Shown: positions 1 to 7,048 of the stretch, one piece after another | How positions within the stretch are numbered: position 1 is the first letter of the stretch | Layout: each line of letters opens with the position of its first letter | Source of the DNA: DASXTW01 sp046726275 | GTDB taxonomy: Bacteria; Actinomycetota; UBA4738 | Reading direction: 5' to 3' | Length of the DNA stretch: 42,666 nt | Assembly (NCBI GenBank): GCA_046726275.1 | Contig: JBKPAF010000071.1 | Span: 1-42,666, forward strand | Translations under genes and position numbers: made by a program | The notes under the pieces: model-generated | Seen by the model: the letters and a program-made list of their open reading frames with translations, nothing else | What the model was told of the DNA's origin: nothing | Database searches by the model: none

Positions 1-174
1 GGTTTGGGTCATCGTCGACGAGCTCAGCCCAGGAAATCCCTCGGACGTCCAAGGTCCGCGTCACCAGGTGATCCGTGTCATCCCGGCCCGAATTGGGGCA
101 CCGAAATGGGAATGGATCGTCTTCGGCAAGCACCGCCCCACACCCTGCGCAGGCCACCGAGCCGGACGGTCCGC

Positions 175-1674
175 TCACAGGGACTCGAGCACCCCGGTCC
201 GGTCGTTGAGCTCCTCGATCATGCCGTCCCACACCGGGACGAGCTGCCGCAGGTCTTTCCAGAACTGCTGGTCCCTGCGGGCGGTGAACTCCTCGAGATC
301 CACGCCCTGTTGCTCCACCCAGGTGAAATAGCCGAGGTTGAAGATCCGCTCGCGGTCGGTCAGGGTGAGCTCGAGGAAGTTGTCTGTGGTGGCGCCGAGC
401 ACATTGCGGCCGAAGTCCTCGCCCGCCGCGACGGCGTCGAACCCCTCCGGGTAGTGGATCGCGGAGAGCCGCTCCACTTCGGAGCGGTACATCGCGGCCC
501 CGTCGGTCGCCACCGTGACCAGCACGTCCTGGGAACCGAGCCCCAGTCGCTTGGCGGTCTTGATCGCCGCGAGCACGTTGCAGATGCTGGAAAGCCCCAG
601 CCAGGCGAGCTTCGCAACCAGTTCCGGCGACACCTTGCGCCGGCCGGTCAGATACTCCCTTCCGACGTCGGTATTGAACAGGATCAGGAGCTGATCGGTG
701 GCGACGTCGGAGATGGCCGTGGCCACGTCGGTGTTCATCACGTTGTGGATGAGCGGGATGTGTTTGTCGCCGATCCCCTGGATGTTGTGTTCGCCGAAGC
801 CGTTCGACAGCATCGTGGGGCATTCCAGCGCCTCGACGGCGACGATGAGCGATCCGTATCGTTCCTTGAGGTGATCCCCGGCTCCGAGCGTGCCCGCCGA
901 CCCCGACGCCGAAGTGAAGGCCCGGAGCCTCAGCCCCGGGTCTGACGCGCGGAGTGACTCGAAGATCCGCCCGAGCGCCGATCCGGTGCAGGAGTAGTGG
1001 ACCAGATGGTTCCCGAACTCGGAGAACTGGTTGAAGATGACGTTGTCCGGGTCGCGGGCAAGCTCCGCGCATTTGTCGTAGATCTCCTTGACGTTCGACT
1101 CTGTGCCCGGCGTTCGGATGATGTCCTCGGGCTCCGCTACCCAGCGCTCGAGCCACTCGAAGCGTTCACGGCTCATGCCCTCGGGCAGGACGGCCACACC
1201 CCGACACCCCATGATCCTGGAGATGGCCACGCCGCCACGGCAGTAGTTCCCCGTCGACGGCCAGACGGCCTTGTGCCCTGTGGGGTCGAACTGACCGGTG
1301 ACGATGCGTGGAGCGAGGCAACCGTAGGCGGCCAGCACCTTGTGGGCGCCGATCATGGGGAAGCGGTCGCCCAGAGCCACCACGATCCTGGCATCCACGC
1401 CCGTCAGCTCGCCGGGGAGATCGAGGTAGGCCGGGACGTCCACCTGCTCCGTCCGGTCCAGACCGTTGTACCAGTGGACGCGATAGAGGTTCAGTGGGTG
1501 AGGCTCGTCGGCCCCGACGTCGACCAGGGCCGCTCGCACGCGGTCGGGCACCTTCGCCGGATCGGACAACTCCTCGAACGTGGGAAGAGCGACCCGTGCA
1601 TCCTTGAATCGGCTCAGAGCGCGCTCGTAGACCGACCGATCCACCAGTTCCTGTTCCAGGCCCAGCCGCTTCAC
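175..1674 (-). CDS. PLP-dependent fold-type II enzyme (cysteine synthase/threonine dehydratase-like)
   Basis: Predicted cytosolic pyridoxal-phosphate enzyme of about 499 residues, of the tryptophan synthase beta/cysteine synthase superfamily, acting by beta-elimination or replacement on an amino acid. The likely Schiff-base lysine lies in GAHKVLAAYG (about residue 112). It is followed by the substrate-loop motif PSTGNYCRGG (about 139-147) and a glycine-rich phosphate loop, SASGSAGTLGAG. The protein is longer than cysteine synthases (about 310 residues), with extra C-terminal sequence, so the substrate is open. The frame is open back to 1758, and an ATG lies at 1695. I chose GTG at 1674 because a GGAGGG ribosome site sits six bases upstream. 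It is divergent from the lipoprotein gene. Bases 1-174 hold no gene I can support. Family call firm, reaction unknown. Confidence 0.82.
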   Translation of the reverse strand: MKRLGLEQELVDRSVYERALSRFKDARVALPTFEELSDPAKVPDRVRAALVDVGADEPHPLNLYRVHWYNGLDRTEQVDVPAYLDLPGELTGVDARIVVALGDRFPMIGAHKVLAAYGCLAPRIVTGQFDPTGHKAVWPSTGNYCRGGVAISRIMGCRGVAVLPEGMSRERFEWLERWVAEPEDIIRTPGTESNVKEIYDKCAELARDPDNVIFNQFSEFGNHLVHYSCTGSALGRIFESLRASDPGLRLRAFTSASGSAGTLGAGDHLKERYGSLIVAVEALECPTMLSNGFGEHNIQGIGDKHIPLIHNVMNTDVATAISDVATDQLLILFNTDVGREYLTGRRKVSPELVAKLAWLGLSSICNVLAAIKTAKRLGLGSQDVLVTVATDGAAMYRSEVERLSAIHYPEGFDAVAAGEDFGRNVLGATTDNFLELTLTDRERIFNLGYFTWVEQQGVDLEEFTARRDQQFWKDLRQLVPVWDGMIEELNDRTGVLESL

Positions 1675-1680
1675 CGCCGT

Positions 1681-1686
1681 CCCTCC
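1681..1686 (-). promoter_or_regulatory. Ribosome binding site deciding the PLP-enzyme start
   Basis: The reverse strand reads GGAGGG, six bases before the GTG at 1674. This favours the GTG over the in-frame ATG at 1695 and the upstream open frame to 1758. Confidence 0.6.
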
Positions 1687-1796
1687 GTTCGGCATCCTAC
1701 CGTGCCGACGAGTGCCTCCCAGCGACTCGCGTTTGCTCCCGGCCCCACCGGGTAGCACTTCGTCGAGATATCGTCCTACGATCCCACGAGGTCCCG

Positions 1797-2252
1797 ATGC
1801 GGAAGTCCCTCATACTCCTGGTCTCATCGGCACTCCTGCTCGGTCTGGCGGCCTGCGGCGACTCGAGCGGCCAGTCCACGCTTCCCACCAGTCGTCCTAC
1901 GCCGCTTCCGACTGAATCCGTCGGGCAGGCGGCGTGTGACATTCGCGACCGAGTGTCCGACGTCGTGAGCCAGGTTCAGTCGGGCGCGATCGATACGAAA
2001 GCCGACGTGGCCGCTAGCCTGAATTCCCTCGCGCAGCAACTCGACACCCAAGCCAATCGCCTCCACACCCTGAACTTCACCGGGGCGGCCACTGCCGTGA
2101 AGGCCCTCTCCACCGCAGCCTCCGACCTGGCGGACGCGGTCGAGGGCAACGATCCCGCGGCACTCGCGAACGCCGCTGCCCAGGCAGCCAGAGCGATCCA
2201 GGCGCTCCCCGGGTGCCCCTCCCCTACCCCTTCGTCGAGCCCGTCGAGCTGA
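1797..2252 (+). CDS. Small predicted lipoprotein, function unknown
   Basis: A 151-residue protein with a type II signal peptide: a short basic N-terminus, a leucine-rich core and the lipobox LAAC, so Cys20 would be lipidated and the rest would lie outside the membrane. A Thr/Pro-rich linker (about 28-42) is followed by an Ala/Gln/Asp-rich, probably helical region (about 48-138) and a Pro/Ser-rich tail. Two further cysteines (about 47 and 140) could form a disulphide. I recognise no domain. It is the first gene of a plus-strand unit, ten bases before a two-helix membrane protein, which itself overlaps an MMPL exporter gene. A role as accessory to that exporter is inference from position. Confidence 0.75.
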   Translation: MRKSLILLVSSALLLGLAACGDSSGQSTLPTSRPTPLPTESVGQAACDIRDRVSDVVSQVQSGAIDTKADVAASLNSLAQQLDTQANRLHTLNFTGAATAVKALSTAASDLADAVEGNDPAALANAAAQAARAIQALPGCPSPTPSSSPSS

Positions 2253-2262
2253 GGACGAGGCC

Positions 2263-2940
2263 GTGCGCGCGGGCCCCGCGCCGGATCCCACCCTGCCGCA
2301 ACCGTCGGGCAGCTTCTCCCCGGTCACCTACAGACCGAGCACCGCCGGAAAGGTCGTGTGGATCGTCGACGGCATCCTCGTCCTCTGGGTGGTCGCATGG
2401 ATCCTCATCGGCCTCGCTGTCGCTCGCGACGTCCGGAACCTGTCCAGGCTCTCTGACACCGTCGTCCGGGCCGGATCGGCCGTCAGGGAGACCGGCCGTG
2501 CTCTCCACGCGCTGGAAAACCTGCCGTTCGTCGGCGATCGCATTGGGGGAGTGGCACGACAGGTCGACGCCGCCGCCGACCAGGCGGTGCGCAGCGGTCG
2601 CGATAGCAGGGACAGCGTCGAGCATCTGAGCGTCCTGCTCGGGTTCGCGGTGGCCGTGATCCCGACCGTACCCATCCTGGCCATCTATGCGCCCTTCAGG
2701 GTCTCCCGGGTGAAAGAGGTCCGCGCCGTTCGGAAGGCTGCGGCCCAGGCCCAGGGCGATCCCATGTTCGAGGAGTATCTGGCGCATCGCGCGGTGGAGA
2801 ACCTCCCCTACCATCGGCTGCGCGCGATCACGCCGAATCCCTGGAGAGACCTGGAGACGGGGCACCACTCGGAGCTAGCCGAGGCCGAGCTCGGTCGCCT
2901 CGGTCTGCGCCGCGAGGCGAGAGGCCGGCGAACACGATGA
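2263..2940 (+). CDS. Membrane protein with two transmembrane helices, unknown
   Basis: A 225-residue protein starting at GTG. Two hydrophobic segments (about residues 31-54 and 122-145) flank a roughly 65-residue polar, heptad-like stretch rich in Val, Arg, Asp and Ala that is probably helical. The C-terminal 80 residues are charged and end in an arginine-rich tail. No enzymatic motif is visible. Its stop overlaps the MMPL start as ATGA, so the two are very likely translationally coupled. It may be a structural partner of the exporter, but nothing in the sequence proves this. Confidence 0.72.
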   Translation: MRAGPAPDPTLPQPSGSFSPVTYRPSTAGKVVWIVDGILVLWVVAWILIGLAVARDVRNLSRLSDTVVRAGSAVRETGRALHALENLPFVGDRIGGVARQVDAAADQAVRSGRDSRDSVEHLSVLLGFAVAVIPTVPILAIYAPFRVSRVKEVRAVRKAAAQAQGDPMFEEYLAHRAVENLPYHRLRAITPNPWRDLETGHHSELAEAELGRLGLRREARGRRTR

Positions 2941-5327
2941 AGCTGTCCCGGCGGGCCAGGAGACTCGGGATCGTGACCGGGCGGGTATCTCGATCTTTTG
3001 CCTGGATCATCACGCGGCTGCGGTATCCGCTCCTCGCCGGCTGGGTACTCGCTGCAGTGCTGGCCGTGATGTATCTGCCCGGACCGGGCCACGAACAGGC
3101 CAGCCTCCTCGGGACGCTCGTTCCGAGGGACGCGCCCGCGCTCCAGGCCGAAGCTCGATCCTTCCAGCACTTTCGGCTTCCCCTGCTGGCCCGGAGCGCG
3201 GTGGTCCAACGCAACCCGAGAGGCCTGTCTCCGGAGGCTCAGGTGCGCATCTTCGAGCGCGCGCTCGAGGTGGACTCCCCACCGGAGGGAGCCCGTGGGG
3301 AGGTCGCGGGCGCCCTGCCCATCACCAACACCCTGAAGCTGTTCCCGGGGTCGAGGGAGTCCTCCACGACGGGCATCACCTATCTGTTCTTCGATCCGGA
3401 CATGTCACTGAGGAACCAACGTGACCTGGCTGTTCGGTACGCGGCTCAGGCGAACCGTCCCGGGGACTCCTTGGTAGGGGTGACCGGTGCGGTCCCGGCA
3501 CGGGTTGAGCAGGGAGAACTCATCGTTCGATCCCTTCCGCTGGTCGAGCTCGCGACGATCCTGGTGATCGCCTTGATCGTCGGGTTGACCTTCCGGTCGA
3601 TCGGCGCACCGCTCGCCATCTTGGCGACGGCTTCGGTCGCGTACGTCGTCGCCATCCGGGTGGTCTCCTGGGCTGGGGAACGAGCCGGCGTGTACGTGCC
3701 GGAGGAGCTCGAGCCGGTCATCGTGGTACTCGTCCTCGGGATCGTCACCGACTACGCGATCTTCTTCCTGTTCGGCATGCGCGATCGGTTGCGGTCCGGA
3801 CAGCGACGCCGCCATGCCGCGGAGGCCACGACGGCCGACTTCCTCCCGATCATCTTCATCGCCGGGCTCACCGTCGCCGCGGGGACGGCCACGCTCTACG
3901 TGGCACAACTCCAGTTCATCCGGGCCTTCGGGCCGGCGCTGGCCGTCACCGTACTTGTGGCCCTCGTTGTGGCGATCACTCTCCTCCCGGCGATCCTGGC
4001 CGTCTTCGGGCGTCTGGTCTATTGGCCTCATCGGCTCGCTCGGACCGGCGAGCCGGAGAAGGAGCCGGCCACGACATCGGGTACAGAGCGAGCCGGCCTC
4101 CGCCCGGGCCCGGGGACCGACACCGCCCTGAAGGGGTCGGGGTGGCGGGATCGGATGAGCCGGCTGACCTCCACCAGGACCACCGCGATCGTGATCATCG
4201 TGATCGTCCTGGCCGCGCTGGGCGTCGCGGCCTCCGGCCTGAGCAGGACCCGCCTCGCGTTCGGCCTGATCGGCGGACTCCCCCATTCCAGCTCGACCTA
4301 TCGCGCCGAGCGAGCGGCCGCCAGCGGGTTCGCATCAGGCATCATCTCCCCCACCGAGATCCTGCTCGAGGGCGACGGTCTCTCCGAACGGGTGGGGGAG
4401 CTGACCCGTCTCGAGGAGCTGATCGGCGGGCATCCTTCGGTGGCCGGAGTGGTCGGCCCCCGCGAGCAGTCGATCATCGCTGACCTGGCCAGGGAGGCCG
4501 GAGCCGAGAGCGGTACAGCCACCGAGGACCTCGGCGTGACGGTGAGCAAGGACGGGACCGCGGCCCGATACATCGTGATCCTCGACCGCGAGCCCCTCGG
4601 AGCCGGAGCCATGGAAATTGTCCGGCAACTCAAGGAGCGTATGCCCGCCCTGCTCCGGACGAGCGGCCTCTCAGGTGTGCGGGTGAGCTTCGCCGGCGAC
4701 ACGGCCCTGGCCAGCGACACCGTGGATCAAACGCTTGGCGACCTCGGTCGCATCGGCCTGGCCATCGTGGTGGTCAACCTGATCCTGCTGGTGCTGTTCC
4801 TCCGGTCTCTGGTCGCCCCGCTGTATCTGCTTGCGGCGAGCGTCCTGGCCCTCTTCGCCGCCCTCGGGCTGACCACCTTCGTCTTCCAGCACCTCCTCGG
4901 CCAGGATCACCTCACGTACTACGTGCCCTTCGCAGCCTCGGTCCTGCTGATCTCCCTCGGATCGGACTACAACATCTTCATCGTCGGTCGCATGTGGGAG
5001 GAAGCCAGACAGCGCCCACTGCGTGACGCGATCGCCGTCGGGTCGCGCCGGGCGACCCGCCCGATCACGGTCGCGGGGTTGACCCTCGCGGCGAGCTTCG
5101 CGTTCCTCGCCATCGTCCCCATCCAGCCGTTCCGAGAGTTCGCCTTCGTGATGGTGGTGGGGATCCTGATCGACTCGTTCCTGGTCCGCTCGTTCCTGGT
5201 TCCCTCGCTGGTCTCCACGTTCGGCCGGGCCAGCTTCTGGCCGTGGCATCTGAAGGAGATGCCGAAGGAGCGGGTGAGCGAGAGAACGCTGGTCCGCCCC
5301 AGGGCTGATCGAGCTGTGGTGTCCTGA
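2937..5327 (+). CDS. MMPL/RND-family transporter
   Basis: A 796-residue inner-membrane transporter of the MMPL (mycobacterial-type RND) family, usually proton-driven exporters of lipids or lipophilic compounds. It has the expected internal duplication: a helix near residues 30-47, a large extracytoplasmic domain, a bundle of about five helices (roughly 195-365), a cytoplasmic linker, a helix near 415-435, a second extracytoplasmic domain and a second bundle (roughly 600-770). Each half carries the family's acidic membrane motif: TDYAIFFLFGMRDRL near 270 and GSDYNIFIVGRMWEEA near 675, the latter aspartate being the expected proton-relay type. The start ATG overlaps the preceding stop by four bases. 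Substrate unknown. The family call is secure. Confidence 0.9.
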   Translation: MKLSRRARRLGIVTGRVSRSFAWIITRLRYPLLAGWVLAAVLAVMYLPGPGHEQASLLGTLVPRDAPALQAEARSFQHFRLPLLARSAVVQRNPRGLSPEAQVRIFERALEVDSPPEGARGEVAGALPITNTLKLFPGSRESSTTGITYLFFDPDMSLRNQRDLAVRYAAQANRPGDSLVGVTGAVPARVEQGELIVRSLPLVELATILVIALIVGLTFRSIGAPLAILATASVAYVVAIRVVSWAGERAGVYVPEELEPVIVVLVLGIVTDYAIFFLFGMRDRLRSGQRRRHAAEATTADFLPIIFIAGLTVAAGTATLYVAQLQFIRAFGPALAVTVLVALVVAITLLPAILAVFGRLVYWPHRLARTGEPEKEPATTSGTERAGLRPGPGTDTALKGSGWRDRMSRLTSTRTTAIVIIVIVLAALGVAASGLSRTRLAFGLIGGLPHSSSTYRAERAAASGFASGIISPTEILLEGDGLSERVGELTRLEELIGGHPSVAGVVGPREQSIIADLAREAGAESGTATEDLGVTVSKDGTAARYIVILDREPLGAGAMEIVRQLKERMPALLRTSGLSGVRVSFAGDTALASDTVDQTLGDLGRIGLAIVVVNLILLVLFLRSLVAPLYLLAASVLALFAALGLTTFVFQHLLGQDHLTYYVPFAASVLLISLGSDYNIFIVGRMWEEARQRPLRDAIAVGSRRATRPITVAGLTLAASFAFLAIVPIQPFREFAFVMVVGILIDSFLVRSFLVPSLVSTFGRASFWPWHLKEMPKERVSERTLVRPRADRAVVS

Positions 5328-5415
5328 GCGGATCATCACCAAAAAGGCCACCTCGACCGCTCATGGCGCGCGAGAGGAGTGGGTATCGTTCGCCCGCGCT
5401 TCGAGGAGTCCACGA

Positions 5416-6456
5416 ATGCCCAGATTGAAACGATCGGATAGCTCCGAGCCGGGGGTCGCTCGACTCCGCCGCGGTCGGGGCTTCACCTACGTCGATGCTT
5501 CCGGCCGCCCAGTCACGGACCGAGAGGAGCTCGAGCGGATCCGACAGCTGGCCATCCCGCCGGCCTGGAGAGACGTGTGGATCTGCCCGTACTCGAACGG
5601 GCACCTCCAGGCGGTGGGCACCGACGCGGCCGGCCGCAAGCAGTATCTCTACCATCCCGCCTGGAGGCAGCGCCGAGACCAGGCGAAGTTCCAGCACATG
5701 ATCGAATTCGGCCGGGCGCTTCCGAAACTCCGCAAGGTGGCTTCGCGCCATCTGGGTCTCGATGGCTTCCCCAAGCGAAGAGTGCTTGCCTGCGCGGTGC
5801 GCCTCCTCGACACCGGGTTCTTCCGGGTGGGGTCCGAGGGCTACGCGGAGCAGAACGGAACCTACGGGCTGGCCACCATCGAGAAGCGTCACGTCGCGCT
5901 CGACGGCGATCAGATCACGTTCGACTACCTCTCCAAAGGCGGGAAGAGGCGCATCCAGTCCGTGATCGATCCCGACGCCGCCGAGGTCATCCGAGAGTTG
6001 AAGCGACGCCGGGGTGGAGGCGCCGAGCTCCTAGCCTACCGCGAAGGCAGACGGTGGAGAGACCTCCGGTCCGAGGACATCAACGACTACATAAAGGAGA
6101 TCACCGGCGACGAGTTCACCGCGAAGGACTTCCGGACCTGGAACGCGACGGTCCTGGCAGCCCTTTCGCTGGCCCTGGCCGAGGGTGGATCCTCGAGGAC
6201 CGCCCGCAAGGGGACGGTGTCCGGCGCGGTGCGGCAGGTCGCGGACTTCCTCGGCAACACTCCCGCCGTCTGCCGCAACTCCTACATCGACCCCCGCGTC
6301 TTCGACAGGTTCCGCGGGGGTATCACCATCCGAGAGGCCGTGGGCGAAGTGGAGCGCGTGGACCCCGAGACGATGCCGAAGGTGCACGGCCGGATCGAGG
6401 CGGCCGTTCTGGACCTGCTCGAGGACGAGGCTCCACCTACCACAAAGGCGGCGTGA
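5416..6456 (+). CDS. DNA topoisomerase IB (poxvirus/bacterial type)
   Basis: A 346-residue type IB topoisomerase, which nicks and reseals one DNA strand through a 3'-phosphotyrosine and relaxes supercoils of either sign. The N-terminal domain (about 1-85) includes the IPPAWRDVWICP segment. The catalytic domain contains the conserved RVGSEGYAEQNGTYGL block (first catalytic Arg), SKGGKRR (Lys), AKDFRTWNATVLAA (second Arg) and GNTPAVCRNSYIDP with nucleophile Tyr290. The position that is His in the poxvirus enzyme is Asn here. The length is typical for bacterial members. The ATG is preceded by GAGGAG with a seven-base spacer. It stands alone after an 88-base gap, and no partner is evident nearby. 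Confidence 0.95.
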   Translation: MPRLKRSDSSEPGVARLRRGRGFTYVDASGRPVTDREELERIRQLAIPPAWRDVWICPYSNGHLQAVGTDAAGRKQYLYHPAWRQRRDQAKFQHMIEFGRALPKLRKVASRHLGLDGFPKRRVLACAVRLLDTGFFRVGSEGYAEQNGTYGLATIEKRHVALDGDQITFDYLSKGGKRRIQSVIDPDAAEVIRELKRRRGGGAELLAYREGRRWRDLRSEDINDYIKEITGDEFTAKDFRTWNATVLAALSLALAEGGSSRTARKGTVSGAVRQVADFLGNTPAVCRNSYIDPRVFDRFRGGITIREAVGEVERVDPETMPKVHGRIEAAVLDLLEDEAPPTTKAA

Positions 6457-6475
6457 GCGCGCGTGGGATGCGCGC

Positions 6476-6982
6476 GTGAGGACGAGCTTCGCCCTGCTCA
6501 CTCGAATCTCGCTGGACCTGAGCATACTCGGGAGGATCTCCCTGGCCGCGCTGCTCGGCTACCTCATCGGGTACGAACGCGAGCTCAGGGGATCCCCCGC
6601 CGGAGACCGGACCTTCGCCCTGGTCGCCCTGGGAGCCGCCGGGGTCACCGCGCTGGGTGTGGAGAAGTTTCCCACGTCGGCGGAGAAGGTCATCGCCGGG
6701 GTCGTCACCGGCATCGGCTTCCTCGGCGCCGGCCTCATCCTGCGAGGCGAGACGGGGTTGGTCCGCGGCCTGACTACAGCGGCCGCCCTGTGGGCGGCCG
6801 CGGCCGTGGCGATCCTGGTCGGCGCGGGAGATCTGCTGGTCGGGTTGGGCGGGGCCGTGCTCGTGTTCCTCATCCTCGAGATGCAGTACGTACCGTTCCT
6901 CCGAGGGCTGGCTGCCGAGACCAGGCGCCAGCGTCGAGCTCAGGAAGGACGCGCGAGCAGGGAGGAATCTTCCCGGACCTGA
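6476..6982 (+). CDS. MgtC/SapB-family membrane protein
   Basis: A 168-residue inner-membrane protein of the MgtC/SapB family, members of which are linked to low-magnesium or acid stress. After a short N-terminus come four to five hydrophobic helices. Family signatures are GYLIGYERELRGSPAGDRTFALVALG (split here around about residues 30-55), the VITGIGFLGAG-type block (VVTGIGFLGAGLI) and the LTTAAALWAAAAVAILVGAG segment. The frame is open well upstream because it shadows the topoisomerase gene, so I placed the start at GTG 6476, just after that gene ends. The short cytoplasmic tail lacks the ACT-like C-terminal domain of full-length MgtC, as in many SapB-type proteins. Confidence 0.85.
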   Translation: MRTSFALLTRISLDLSILGRISLAALLGYLIGYERELRGSPAGDRTFALVALGAAGVTALGVEKFPTSAEKVIAGVVTGIGFLGAGLILRGETGLVRGLTTAAALWAAAAVAILVGAGDLLVGLGGAVLVFLILEMQYVPFLRGLAAETRRQRRAQEGRASREESSRT

Positions 6983-7031
6983 ACCTCCAGCGGGCTTCCC
7001 GCCTCACCGCGCGTGTTGTACCTTGGGCTCC

Positions 7032-7040
7032 GGAGGGGAG
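7032..7040 (+). promoter_or_regulatory. Ribosome binding site of the fused molybdenum hydroxylase
   Basis: The purine run GGAGGGGAG lies eight bases before the ATG at 7049. This selects that start over the upstream in-frame GTG at 7013. Confidence 0.6.
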
Positions 7041-7048
7041 CGTCGGTC

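Noticed and set aside
161..173. CGGAC-G-GTCCG inverted repeat after the PLP-enzyme stop
   Set aside because: A one-base centre cannot form a useful RNA hairpin, and there is no T run.
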